DNA of 64,000 nt from Eimeria necatrix (taxonomy: Eukaryota > Apicomplexa > Conoidasida > Eucoccidiorida > Eimeriidae). Shown piece after piece: positions 22,313 to 33,773 of this stretch; the first letter of the stretch is position 1, and each line of letters begins with the position of its first letter. The stretch is taken from NCBI RefSeq assembly GCF_000499385.1, contig NW_013651780.1:44762-108761 (forward strand), read 5' to 3'. The position numbers were made by a program, and so were the translations under genes. The notes below the pieces were generated by a model, which did no database searches, was not told the origin of the DNA, and was given only the letters and a program-made list of their open reading frames with translations.

Positions 22313-22327
22313 TTAGGGTTTAGGGTT
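22020..22327. repeat. Hairpin minisatellite built from inverted telomere-like half-units
   Basis: About eight units of ~33 bases. Each unit contains AAACCCTTGTGAGGGTTT (or a TTGCGA/TAATGA variant), an inverted pair of telomere-like half-repeats, followed by GCTGCCGCGTCT. The array ends in plain TTTAGGG repeats at 22290-22327, right against the broken transporter. Confidence 0.93.
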
Positions 22328-22910
22328 TGGGCGTGCGGCGTGGAGGCGCGCGAGGGCCGCGATCCAAAGGAACTGCAGCGCGAGCAGCAAAATGAAACCC
22401 TCGGAAACCCTCGCGAGCGACAGCTGCTGCGAGACTGCAACAGCAGAGTACAGCGGGTTGCACAGCAGCGCAGCAAAACCCCCCAGCAGCTGCAGCAGCC
22501 CCACAGCTCGCCCGAACTCCGCAGCAGCAAACCTTTGCTGCGCATAAACGAAGACTTGGCTCGTAAACGCCGATATGAAGACTGTGAACAGCAGCACTGA
22601 CGCGAGGCCCCACCCAAACGCGCCTTCGGGGGCCCCCGGGGGGCCCCCAGAAGCGCGCAGACGTAGGCCAAGAGGCCCGAGGCGGAGACTGCAGACATGA
22701 GGCGGAGGGGCCCCCAGGAGTCCGCGAGAAGGCCGAAGAAAAGACAAGGAAGGAAAGAAAAAGGAAGAGAAGTTTGGAGAGTTTTGAGGAGAAAAGGAGA
22801 AAAGAAGCGGCGGGGGGCCTCCTGGTAGAAGACCACGGCGCAGGAGACCACGGAGAAGTACAGGGCGAGCAGAAAGAACTCCAAACTGCAAAAAACGGGC
22901 CGTTTGCCCC

Positions 22911-22971
<61 letters not shown>

Positions 22972-23700
22972 GTGGGGGTCTATGAAGCCGGAGTTGGGGA
23001 AGAAGAGGCAGGTGAGCAGCAAACAGAAGCCAGGGCCTGCTGCTGCGTAGAGCCAGAAGACAGAGAGGGGCTGCTGCAGCTGCAGCAGCGCAGCAAGCTG
23101 CTGCAGCAGCAGCGGGACTCCGAAGGAAGCAGAAGCAGCACTGCCCAAGACACACAGCAGCAAACCCTCGCGGCCCCGAAACAGCCTTGCTGCTGTCAGC
23201 AGCGGCAAGAAAGCTGTGTCTGTTGCTGCGCCCAGCAGCACGCAGCTGCAGCACAAGGCCCAGTCCCCCAGTTTGCTGCTGGCAGCAAGACACGCGCTTG
23301 CTGCTGCTGCCAGCAGCTGCCCCGCTGCTGCTGTCTTCCGGGGCCCCACACTGTCCAGAAGGGCCCCCCCAAACAAACTTCCCGCAGTCATTGTGAACAA
23401 AGTTATGGAGTACAAGTGCTGCNNNNNNNNNNNNNNNNNNNNNNNNNNNNNNNNNNNNNNNNNNNNNNNNNNNNNNNNNNNNNNNNNNNNNNNNNNNNNN
23501 NNNNNNNNNNNNNNNNNNNNNNCGGGGGCCCCCGGGGGGCCCCGCAGAGGCTCGAGAAGCTCCCCGACTGCAGCATCATTGCAGCGAGGGCTGGCCAGCC
23601 AAAGTAAATGCTGCCCGTCAGCATTGCTGTCAGAGTTGCTGCTGCAGCAATCAGCAGCCGCGGCGCGCAGCAGCAGCAGCCGCGCCAGCCGCTGCAGCGC
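22313..23700 (-). pseudogene. Second ApiAT-like MFS transporter copy, frameshifted, gapped and 3'-truncated
   Basis: This is a paralogue of the transporter at 17918-19684. Reading leftwards, LTGSIYFGWPALAAMML matches helix 1. The assembly gap (23423-23522) removes the region before QHLYSITL. The match then continues through FLPCLFFGLLADSWG to SASGLLAYVCALLGAPRG. In the GGGGGCCCCC tract near 22625-22650 the frame changes by one base, after which similarity resumes (SQVFVYAQQRF, LLCNPLYSAVAV). The frame runs straight into the TTTAGGG array and stops as PNPKP, without the hydrophilic tail of the intact copy. The shift could be a sequencing error in the GC tract. The loss of the tail at a repeat boundary suggests a real, probably dead copy. 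The 5' end is unresolved. Confidence 0.7.
23423..23522. other. Assembly gap (100 Ns)
   Basis: One hundred N characters, the usual placeholder for a gap of unknown size. Reading frames on either side cannot be compared across it. Confidence 0.99.
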
Positions 23701-24615
23701 CACCAGGGGCTCCCGTCCCCGCCCCCGCAGGCCGGCCGGGGGCCCCGGGGCCCCCCAGTCAGCGGAAGACAGAAGGGGGACTGGGGAAGGCGAAGCGTCG
23801 CTCAGGAGCATCTTTAGGGCTCCGCAGGGAGGCCATGGGGTGTCTGTACACCTGAGGGGCGGCTGAACGACGCCGGGGCTGCTCAAGCAGCAGCAGCAGC
23901 AGCAGCTGCAGCAGCAGCAGCAGCAGCAGCGGCAGCAGCTGGCGAGCCAGTCACAGACTAAAAAGGAATATCCGCGGCTGCAGAAAGACTTCGGCAAATG
24001 GAAAAGAAATGTGTTGGTTTAAAAACTGATGCATCACTTTGATGGGGTGTCTATACACCCCGCTGCAGCGGCAGCCGAAGGCAACCCGCGGGCGCCACTT
24101 AACTTTGGGGGCCCCCCACGGGCCGAATGGTCGAAACAGCGCGGGAAAACAGATTTAATTCTAAAAAGGAATTGATAATAAACAAATACAACAAATAAAA
24201 ATAAAAAAAGAGTAAGAAAAGAGCAACAAATGGCCGCGGCTGCTGCTGCATGCTGCCTGCAGAAGCCACGGCGTCGGCGGCGCCCAGCGCAGCAAGCTGC
24301 TGCTTTCAAATTCTCTTTTCTGGAATCTAAATTAGACTTTTGTCATTTATTTCGAAAATAAATTCATTTAAAGACAATTCTGCTGCTGCTGAGGACTCAG
24401 AGGAGCAGCGGGGAGCGCCAGACGGCCGCAGCAGCAAATGCTGCGGAGTGAGGTGTATGTACACCTCGGAGCAGACGGGGCCGCCTCGCCGCGCTCTTTC
24501 TTGTCATTTTTAATTCCCAAACTCCATTAAAACCCTCTTAGCTGCCAATTTAGGTAAAATAAGTAAATATAAGTCCTTAAGGCTGCTGCTGCAGCAGCTG
24601 CTGCTTCCCTTTTAG
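23701..24615. other. Intergenic region upstream of COG3
   Basis: Contains CAG run 23888-23942 and palindromes at 23839-23852, 24046-24059 and 24452-24465. It also has an AT-rich stretch 24150-24220. A tiny first exon (MLRSE, donor at the 24452 palindrome) is conceivable but unproven. Confidence 0.45.
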
Positions 24616-24701
24616 CTGCTGGAGGAACAGCAACTACGGCCCTGCGCCGCGCTGCGGCACCGCAACATGCGCCAGCAACAGCAACAGCAGCAGCAGCAAC
24701 T

Positions 24702-24733
<32 letters not shown>

Positions 24734-24828
24734 CGCAGCAGCACTCCACTGGCCCAGATGAACTCCTCGAGGAGCTCTGGGGGGGCGCAGGAGGCCTGCA
24801 GGGCTACCTGCCGCTTACGAAACCCCTG

Positions 24829-24873
<45 letters not shown>

Positions 24874-25944
24874 GAGCAGCAGCAGCAGCAGCAGCCACAG
24901 CAGCACGACGAAACTGCTGCTGCGGAAGCAGCAGAAGACCTCCAGCAGCAAGTGAGTCTCGAAGCAGGGGAAAGTTGCTCTGGTGTCTGTTCAGGTGTAC
25001 AGACACCTCGGGGCGTGTGGGGCCTTCAGGTGTATCTGCACCTCGAGGTGTACGTACACCTCATTTGCTGCTGTCCTCGCAGAGCGACTATTACTCTTTG
25101 GCATTTCTTTTTTTCCAAGAAAGAAATGCGCAGCAGCAGGAGCATCTCCACAAGCCTCTGAGGGAGTAACTCACGAAACCCTAAACCCTAAACCCTAAAC
25201 CCTGAACCCTAAACCCTAAACCCTAGACCTGAAAGGAGACTCCGCAGTCCAACAGTAAACCCTACCTCTGAGATTCCCACTAGGGTTTACCAGGCGTATT
25301 TGCTGTGGAGGCCTCTCCACAAAGCTGACCACCTAGGGTTTAGGGTTTAGGGTTTAGGGTTTAGGGTTTAGGGTTTGCGCGTGCAGGCTGGAGAGCGTGC
25401 TAAACCCTCTTTGCTGCTCGCTGCGCTTCTTGCGGGGCCTCGCGCTGCAGCAGCAGCAGCTGCAGCAGTCGCGGGACAAATTGCTGCTGTCTTGTGCGGG
25501 GATAAAAGGAGCTCTCAAGTACTTGCTGCAGCGCCAGACGCAGGCCGAGGTAAACCCTAAACCCTAAACCCTAAACCCTAAACCCTAAACCCTAAACCCT
25601 AGGGTCCCCGCGGGTCCTTTTGCTTTGCCGCGGCTGCGGCTCCTCGCCTTGGGCGCTGGGCCTCGCGCGCCTCGCGGAGCAGCGCGCAGGGTTTAGGGTT
25701 TAGGGTTTAGGGTTTAGGGTTTAGGGTTTAGGGTTTGCGCAGACGGTGTGCAAGCTGGTGGAGCAGCGGCTGAAGTTCTACACGCAGCTCGAGGGTTTGC
25801 TGCAGCAGCACAGCAAACCCCCAGTGATTGCCCGCGGGGGTTTGCAGCAGCAAAAAGCCCTCGAAGTTGCTGCAGTGCAAAAAGCCCTCGAGAAAACTGA
25901 GGAAGCAATTTGCTTCTTCGCCGCTCACCTCGACTACAGAGACG

Positions 25945-25995
<51 letters not shown>

Positions 25996-26300
25996 GCTGC
26001 TGCTGCGGTAGTGCGCTGCTGCTGCTGCGGTAGTGCGCTGCTGCTGCTGCGCTGCTGCCGCGGTAGTGCGCTGCTGCTGCTGCTGCTGCGCTGCTGTTGC
26101 GGCAGTGCGGTGCTGCTGCTGCTGCGGTGCTGCTGCTGCGCTGCTGCTGCTGCTGCTGCGCTGCTGCTGCTGCTGCGGTGGCGGCGGCGTAGAAGTTGCT
26201 GCTGCCCCTTGCGCAGGCTGCTGCTGCAAGGGCGGTCTCGCGCAGGGTCGCGGCTGCTGCTGCTGCTGCGGCTGCTTCGGCAACTCCCGCTCTCGCCCCC

Positions 26301-26344
<44 letters not shown>

Positions 26345-26466
26345 AGGCGGAGGCCTATTTGTGCGCCTACGAGGCGCTGCGGACGCGGTGTCTGTCCATC
26401 TTGCTGTCTGCTGCACTGCAGCACATGCGGCACACGGAGGACTTGCTGCAGGCCCGTCTGAAGGAG

Positions 26467-26511
<45 letters not shown>

Positions 26512-28684
26512 GATGAAGACACGCTGGACCTCTCCGTCCTGCATGTCCAGTTCGAGGTCTACATGGCCCCCACAAAAGCTGTCATTCAAATTCTCACGGA
26601 GAAGCAAAACAGGGGACTCAGCGACGCCTACATGCGGCAAGTCCACAGCTAGCTAGTTAGCTAGCTAGCTAGCTAGCTAGCTGGCTAGCTGGCTAGCTAG
26701 CCATGTAGTTTGCTGGGTGGCTAGCTAGCTAGCTAGCTGGGCAGCAAATTAGGCGTGCAGGCGCGTTACTCGGTTTCTGCTGTGCAGCCGGAAAGCTAGC
26801 CAATAGGCCACAGGCAGCTAGCCAGCTATCTAGCTAGCTAGCTAGCTAGCTAGCCAGCTAGCTAGCTACCTAGCTAGGTAATTGGCTAGCTAGCTAGCTA
26901 CCTAGGCTTCAGGAAGTGTGGGGCCTCCCGTTCCGTTTAGAAAGCTGCCGCAGTATCAGAGATGCCTCCTTTGCCTGAGTCCCAGAGATGAGGGTTTAGG
27001 GTTTAGGGTTTAGGGTTTAGGGTTTAGGGTTTAGGGTTTAGGGTTTGCGAGTGCAGCACGCTGCAGCAGCTGAAGGAGCAGTACCAAGCCATGCGGCTGC
27101 GGCTGGTGCTTCCCCCCTTCAAGAGGCATTTGCAGGTGAGCTTTGGAGACAAATAAAAAAGAAATCAAGGAGACAAAAGATGAATGAGAAAGCTAGCTAG
27201 CTAGCTAGCTAGCTAGCTAGCTAGCTAGCTGGCTGGCTAGCTAGCCAGCTAGCTAGCTAGCTGCCGGCAGGTTTGCTATGTGCCTAGCTAGCCATTCAGA
27301 CTCTTAGCCACCTCGCTGCCTGGCCAGCTAGCTAGCTGGCCGGCTAGCTAGCTAGCTAGCCAGTCATTTGGCTAGCTAGCTGGTTAGTTAGTTAGCTAGC
27401 TCTCGAGCCACCTCACTTCCTGACCAGCTAGCTAGCCAGCTAGCTACCTAGTTAGTTAGCCTTCGAGCGACCTCACCGCGTGTCCAGCTAGCTAGCTAGC
27501 CAAGGGACAGCTAAGAACGTGCGCAGCCAGGACTTGCTGCAGCACAGATGCTGCTGTCCAATAAGAACTGCGGGGTGTAGATACACCCCGAGCCGCGTGT
27601 GGCTGAGGGGTCACTTTGGCCCCGAGACATTGGCAGTGGTCAGCTTAGGGTTTAGGGTTTAGGGTTTAGGGTTTAGGGTTTAGGGTTTAGGGTTTAGGGT
27701 TTGCGGTTTAGGGTTTAGGGTTTAGGGTTTAGGGTTTAGGGTTTAGGGTTTAGGGTTTAGGGTTTAGGGTTTTGTTTTAGGGTTTAGGGTTTAGGGTTTA
27801 GGGTTTAGGGTTTAGGGTTTAGGGTTTAGGGTTTAGGGTTTAGGGCAGTGGTCAGCTTAGGGTTTAGGGTTTAGGGTTTAGGGTTTAGGGTTTAGGGTTT
27901 AGGGTTTAGGGTTTGCGGTTTAGGGTTTAGGGTTTAGGGTTTAGGGTTTAGGGTTTAGGGTTTAGGGTTTAGGGTTTAGGGTTTTGTGGTTTAGGGTTTA
28001 GGGTTTAGGGTTTAGGGTTTAGGGTTTAGGGTTTAGGGTTTAGGGTTTAGGGTTTGGAGCCTAGGATTTGGGCTCTAGGGTTTGGGGTTTAGGGTTTAGG
28101 TTTGGTGCTTGGACTGGGCTGGGCTTTGCAGAGCTCGGATCTCCGCTCGAGCCCTAGTTGGAGCCCCTGGGGCCTAGGGTTTAGGGTTTAGGGTTTAGGG
28201 TTTAGGGTTTAGGGTTTAGGGTTTGTGTGCTTCAGCGGCTGCTGCTGAGCAGCGACACGCTGCCTGCTGCAGCGCGGGCTGTTGCTGCCAGCGCCTTGTC
28301 GGAGTGCGCATTAGAAGTTCGTCTTTTTGCGGGATTTTCTCAAACTTCGGGGCCTTCTGTGAGTCAATTAATTAATTAATTTGAATTAATTAATTAATTT
28401 ATTTATTTATTTTAATTAATTCAACAAAACTGCGCTTTATTCCAGCAGTTTCCAACAAGTATTCGCTTTGCTGCTCTTGCTGCTGCGCTGCAGCAGCAGC
28501 GCAGCAGCCTTTTTGCCGTTTTGCTGCTGCGGGCTCGAAGGGGAGTGGCAGAAGCAAAAGAGTCCTTAATAATAAAACAAATGAAATAATAATAAATAAA
28601 TAATAATAAATTAGTTCACTTATTGATTAATTCCCGAATTAACTAGTTGCTGCTCTGCAGCACTCGCTGCTGCAGAGTCTAGCT

Positions 28685-28726
<42 letters not shown>

Positions 28727-28875
28727 GCTCAAACTCGAGGCCGCGCGCAGGTGCTGCGGTGTACGTACACCTCAGAAGGAGCTGCAGCAAATCCTCGAGG
28801 GCATCGCAACAGCAACTTATGACGCCCTTTGCCCCCCAGTCTTGGCCTGCAACAGTGTGGAGGACCTCTCGTGGG

Positions 28876-28909
<34 letters not shown>

Positions 28910-29058
28910 GCTGCTGCTGCTGCTTCTAGTCCTGCATCTGGCGGTGCTGCTGCTGCTCCTGTTGCTGCTGCTAGTCCTGTGTCTGGCGCTGCTGCTGCTG
29001 CTGCTGCCGCTGACAGCAGCAGCTGCTGCAGGCTATAGTCGCAAACGGTAGAGTCTAG

Positions 29059-29093
<35 letters not shown>

Positions 29094-29383
29094 AGTGACA
29101 TTAGGGAAACACTTCTGCTGGAGATGGTGGCCGTGCACAGCAGCCAAGAGGACTCAGCTGCGCTGCTGCAGAAGCTCTACCAGCTGGTAACGGTGCGTTG
29201 CAGTTGCTGCTGCTGCCAATGCTAGTGGTGACTGGTTTTTTTTGCTGCCTCAGGATATTCAAGAACGACTCTTCTTCCGCTTGGAAGTTGCAGTTGATGA
29301 AATTAAAAATTCCAGACCAAGTCCTGAGCAGCTGAACAGGTGAGGCCTAAACCCTAAACCCTAAACCCTAAACCCTAAGCACT

Positions 29384-29414
<31 letters not shown>

Positions 29415-29549
29415 GCGGTTATGTGAGTGAAATGCTTAGGGACGCGCTGCTGCAGCAGACCTACCCGCCAGTGCTGCGGGCCCTCCACTTGGTGCTGCTG
29501 CTGCAGCAGCGCAGCACGCGAAACAGGAGTGGGGAGAGCGCAGCAGCAT

Positions 29550-29589
<40 letters not shown>

Positions 29590-30246
29590 TCCGTTCGATG
29601 CTGCATGCAGCGATGTGCTTGCTGCTTGCCTTGCCTCTCTAGAAACTGCAGCAGCAGCTATTGCTGCTGCTAAGCTTTCTCTCTTTTCCGTGAAGAGCAG
29701 CAGCGACGCGGCAGCAGCAGCAGTACCAGCAGCAGCAGCAGCTGCTGCTGCTGCTGCTGCTCCAAACAACAATGTTGAGGTACAGCCCCTAAACCCTAAA
29801 CCCTAGACCTTTGAGACAATTCAGGGTTTAGGGTTCAAGAGAGCGCCCGCAGCGCCTACGGTGAAGTCCTTAGGGTCAAGGATCAAGGGTTTATGGGCTA
29901 GGGTCTAGGGTTTAGGGTTTAGGGTTTAGGGTTTAGGGTTTAGGGTTTAGGATGTAGGGTGCGGCTGCTGTCTCAGGTGACCCTGATGGTTTGTTTGTTT
30001 CTTATTAAGAACCTGACATTTCTTTAGTAAGTTTGTCTTGGCTGGTATCTCGGGCTTAGGGTTTAGGGTTTAGGGTTTAGGGTTTAGGGTTTAGGGTTAA
30101 GGGTTTAGGGTTTGGGGTCAACTTGTTTGTGCTGAGGGTTTAAGGTTCATTCTATTTTGCTGTTGGCGTGTGCATCTGTTTTAGAGTTTCGGGTTTAGGG
30201 TTTAGGGCTTGCTGCAGTTGCTGCTAGGCTGCTGCTATCACCCGCT

Positions 30247-30285
<39 letters not shown>

Positions 30286-30381
30286 AGCGACGTCTTGAGC
30301 TCCTACGAGTCCAGATTCGTAAGAAAAGAGAGACAGCTGTCTTTGCCAGGCGTGAGTTGCTGCTGCTGCTGCTGCTGCTCG

Positions 30382-30412
<31 letters not shown>

Positions 30413-30705
30413 GCTGTATCTCTTGCGGCTGCTGCAGACGTTGCAGCACGTGCTGGTTATGCTGCTGCTGCAGCTGCTGCAGCTGCTGCAGCTGCTGCAG
30501 CTGCTGCGGCTCTTTTCGTCGCTGCAGCTGCTGCATGTGCTGCAGCTGCTGCAGTTGCTGCAGCTCAAGCTGCTCTCGCTGCTGCTGCAGCTGCTGCACT
30601 TCGTGCTGCTGCTGCTGCTGCTGCAGGTGGCAGGCTCGTTCTTCAGGCTGCTGAGGCTTGGGGGAAGAGCAGCAGCAGGGGCAGCGGAGCCTTCCTCTGC
30701 TGCTG

Positions 30706-30740
<35 letters not shown>

Positions 30741-31041
30741 GCAGGGGACTTCTTCTTCTTCTTTTTGCCCAGAGTCTCTGAGACAACATTTAATGCTGCA
30801 GCAGCAGTGCGCGAGCGGCTTGCTGCTGCCTGCTCCCAGTTTGTTGCTGCTGTTGTTGCAGCAGGTGAGCCCAGCTGCTGCTGCTGCTGCTGCTGCTGTT
30901 GCTGCTGCTTTTGCGTCTGTGTCTTTGCTGCTGCACTTGTGTCTCCTGAGTGTCTCTTCATATTTCTTGCTGCTGCTGCATCAGAGTTTTCCGCTGCCTT
31001 TGCTGCTGTTTGCTTCTGTCTGCTGCTGCTGTTGCTGCCGC

Positions 31042-31087
<46 letters not shown>

Positions 31088-31391
31088 CTGCTTTATTTGT
31101 GCTGCCCTCCCTCTACCCTTTCTGCACCGCTGCTTCGTTCGTCCTCTTCAACTCCAAACCCTAAACCCTAAACCCTAAACCCTAAACCCTAGGCCAGGCC
31201 GTCTCTCCACTGCTGCTATTTTCAGTTTGCTGCAGCTTGTATTCTTTATTTTTTTATTATTATTATTTTTATTTTTATTTTTATTTTTATTTTTATTTTG
31301 CTTCTGTCTTTTAGTTTGTCTGCCAGCGGAGGCGCTGCTTGCTGCTGCTCACTTGGCTGGGGCCTCAGGCCCTCAAAAGCTAGAGACAGGT

Positions 31392-31427
<36 letters not shown>

Positions 31428-31720
31428 CTGTTGCTGCAGCAGCAGCTGCTGCTACTGCTGTTGTGCTCCGGCTGCCTCGAGTTCTGCCCCCCGCGTAAAT
31501 TGCAAACAGCTTGTTGTCCCGTGCCTAGGGTTTAGGGTTCAGGGTTTAGGGTTTAGGGTTTAGGGTTTAGGGTTTGGTGTTTGCTGCAGAGCGCCTGCTA
31601 TCTTACCTTTTGGAGTTTAGATCTGGCTGGCAGCAGCTGCTGCCGCCGCTGGTGTCTTTGCTGCTGCCAGCACTAACCCCCGAGTACTTCAGCCAAGAGG
31701 GGCCCCTGCAGCTGCTCACG

Positions 31721-31773
<53 letters not shown>

Positions 31774-32007
31774 AATAAGTCTAGAGACGGAGGCGCTGCT
31801 CAATGTCGACTTCCTTCTCAAACCCGTACTCGAGGGAATAGAGTCCAAGATCACGTAGGGTTTAGGGTTTAGGGTTTAGGGTTTAGGGTTTGGGGCATGG
31901 GATAGAGTGCAAGACCGCGTAGGGTTTAGGGTTTAGGGTTTAGGGTTTGGGGCATCAGCCGCATGCCTTTCCGGGCCTTGTTCTACCACTGCGACATTTG
32001 CTGCTGT

Positions 32008-32040
<33 letters not shown>

Positions 32041-32283
32041 AGGGAGGTGGACAGTTTGCTGCGCAACGAGTTGGGGCTAGACGAGGCTGCTGCTGCTGCT
32101 GTGGGGTGGGCAGCAGCAGCAGAACTGGCTAAGGAAATTAGAAGCAGCGTGTCTGCTGCTGCTGCTGCTGCCTTCGCTGCAGCAAAGGCGACAGCAGCAG
32201 CAGAACCAGGTGTACGTACACCTGAACGCCGCGGAGAAACTGTGGGGTGTCTGGAGGACAAGACAGCTGAGCTTGCAGCTTAG
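24616..32283 (+). CDS. COG3: COG3: conserved oligomeric Golgi complex subunit 3 (Sec34 family), 16-exon model
   Basis: Subunit of the COG tethering complex for retrograde intra-Golgi vesicles. Exons: 24616-24951, 25083-25165, 25387-25549, 25743-25943, 26347-26640, 27052-27135, 28236-28358, 28776-28870, 29096-29186, 29254-29339, 29416-29779, 30288-30351, 30634-30864, 31315-31389, 31590-31854, 31959-32283. All phases agree and the sum is 959 codons plus stop; animal COG3 is about 830 residues, the excess being Gln/Ala/Ser runs. Similarity in family order: QRLKFYTQLEGL; ICFFAAHLDYRDAEAYLCAY; VLHVQFEVYMAPTKAVIQIL; KELQQILEG with TYDALCPPVL; DIQERLFFRLEVAVDEI; QQTYPPVLRALHLV; RVSETTFNAAAAVRERL then ACSQF; NVDFLLKPVLEGIE. 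The first exon may continue upstream through an acceptor at 24615. Introns are packed with telomere-like, CTG and AGCT repeats. In the last exon a small GTTTCTG...CTGCAG intron (about 32008-32041) is optional and frame-neutral. Confidence 0.87.
24994..25060. repeat. Cluster of three GGTGT-N4-ACACC palindromes in COG3 intron 1
   Basis: GGTGTACAGACACC at 24994-25007, GGTGTATCTGCACC at 25029-25042 and GGTGTACGTACACC at 25047-25060. The last ends 22 bases before the exon at 25083. Confidence 0.9.
25175..25376. repeat. Inverted telomere-like arrays within COG3 intron 2
   Basis: CCCTAAA units (25177-25228) follow the GTAACT donor, and TTTAGGG units (25334-25374) precede the acceptor. The pair could form a long intron stem. 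Confidence 0.92.
25550..25742. repeat. COG3 intron 3 bounded by inverted telomere-like arrays
   Basis: The intron itself begins GTAAACCCTAAACCC, so the donor merges with the array (about seven units to 25603). It ends with (TTTAGGG)n-TTTGCGCAG (25688-25742). Confidence 0.93.
25946..26346. repeat. Sense-strand CTG runs filling COG3 intron 4
   Basis: CTG repeats broken by CGGTAGTGCG motifs, ending CTGCTGCAG at the acceptor. The surrounding exons carry CAG, not CTG, runs. Confidence 0.85.
26650..26915. repeat. AGCT array in COG3 intron 5
   Basis: (GCTA)n with TGGC/CAGC interruptions, followed by TTTAGGG units at 26992-27047 up to the acceptor at 27051. Confidence 0.92.
27190..27505. repeat. 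AGCT array in COG3 intron 6
   Basis: Degenerate (GCTA)n after the GTGAGC donor at 27136. The diverged copies share a CGAGCCACCTCAC-like insertion, seen three times. Confidence 0.9.
27643..28225. repeat. Largest interstitial telomere-like block (COG3 intron 6)
   Basis: Dozens of TTTAGGG units in three higher-order copies. Each copy contains TTTGCGGTTTAGGG and a GGGTTTTG break, and the first two are separated by GGCAGTGGTCAGCTTAGGG. It lies between COG3 exons, so it is not a chromosome end. Confidence 0.95.
29780..30287. repeat. COG3 intron 11 with telomere-like arrays
   Basis: CCCTAAA units follow the donor (29790-29808). TTTAGGG arrays at 29907-29955, 30057-30115 and 30196-30207 follow, then a CTG run ends at the acceptor. 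Confidence 0.88.
31855..31958. repeat. COG3 intron 15 made of telomere-like repeat and a duplicated exon end
   Basis: The donor GTAGGG is the first repeat unit. The preceding exon end (GAGTCCAAGATCACG) is partly repeated inside the intron as GAGTGCAAGACCGCG, each followed by TTTAGGG units and TTTGGGGCAT. Confidence 0.88.
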
Positions 32284-32426
32284 TTTTTTTTGTTTAATAA
32301 ATTACTTTTGTTTTTTATAATTAAATAAATAAATAAATAAATAAAATAAATTAATTAAATATCCAAACTCCGAAAAAAAAGAAACACGGGAAGCAGCCAG
32401 CGACTGCTGCAGCCACGCACAGCGCA

Positions 32427-32478
<52 letters not shown>

Positions 32479-33169
32479 GCTCACAGCCCTTCTGTGGCTG
32501 CGCAAGAGATCCTTTTCGCGCTGCAGCCAGCAGCAGCAGGCTCTTCTCTGCCGCTGCCCCCTACCGAGCTAGCCACCTGCAGTTTCAGCTAGCTAGAGTC
32601 ACTTGCAGCTAGCTGTGGCTAGCTGTGGCTAGCTGTGGCTAGCTGTGGCTGGCTGTGGCTAGCTGTGGCTAGCTGAGGCTAGCTGGGGCAACAGCTTGCG
32701 AGCTGCAGACAACTACTGCCTCTAACTGCCGTAGCTAGCTGTGGCTAGCTGTGGCTAGCTGTGGCTAGCTAGCTGTGGCTAGCTGCGCCTAGGCGCAGCT
32801 AGCTACGAACACCCACAGCTAGCTGCAGCTAGCTGCGCCTAGCACCCAGCTATACACACCCGCAGCTAGCCGTGGCTAGCTGTGGCTAGCTGTGGCTAGC
32901 TGCGGCTAGCTACGGCCAACTGCGCCCAGGCGCCGCTGCCTGCGGTCGCCCGCAGCTAGCTAGCTAGCCACGGCTGGCTAGCCGCAGCTAGCTGGAGCTA
33001 GCTAGCTGCTGCTGCTGCTGCTGCTGCCCAGCAGCAGCACCCCGGCCCGTGCTGCTGCTGCCTGTGGGGCCCGCTGCTGACTGGCGTCGGCTGCGGGCCT
33101 TCTGAAGGCAAATAAGAAATAAAGTTAAGAGAAGAAGTGGGGGCCAAGTGCAGCATGTGGAAGCATTTT

Positions 33170-33216
<47 letters not shown>

Positions 33217-33547
33217 CAGTGGGGTTTGGGTAGGCAAGCCGGGCCAGGCCGTACACACGCAGCTTCGGGCCTCCAGGGCCTCGGAAGCAGCACTGCAGCA
33301 GCAAATTAGCGGCGATGGCCTCGTCTGCTGCTGCTGCTGCTGCTGGGGCTGGCTGAAGCCCTCGTGCTGCGCTGCTGCTGCTGCTGCTGCTGCTGCTGCC
33401 TCTGTGTAAATGTCTGGGGCTCCTCGCTGCTAAAGGCGAGCACAGAACTTACTTTTGTGTCTCTTTTGCAAACTGCAGCAATGAAACAGCAGCAGCAAAA
33501 CTCCAAATAGAGAAAGGGCGCCGGCTTCAGCTCTCCTGCCGGCCACT

Positions 33548-33585
<38 letters not shown>

Positions 33586-33724
33586 TGGCGCTGCAGCGGC
33601 CCCAGCGCTGTGGGGCGTCAGTCACCGCTATAAGGGCCTTTCCTTTTGCTGGAGAGAAGGGGCTAGAGAGAAGAGCAGCAGCTGCTGCCGGCCTACACAA
33701 ATCAAGCAGCACCAGCGACCCCCC

Positions 33725-33773
<49 letters not shown>

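Noticed and set aside
22020..22327. CRISPR-like array of repeats and spacers
   Set aside because: The whole unit repeats, spacers are not unique, and the genome is eukaryotic.
27643..28225. A true chromosome end or fused telomere
   Set aside because: COG3 exons lie on both sides in one reading phase series, so the array is inside an intron.
30224..30961. Minus-strand Ser/Gln/Cys-rich frame of 245 codons
   Set aside because: It is opposite COG3 exons 12 and 13, which are supported by family similarity; the frame is repeat shadow.
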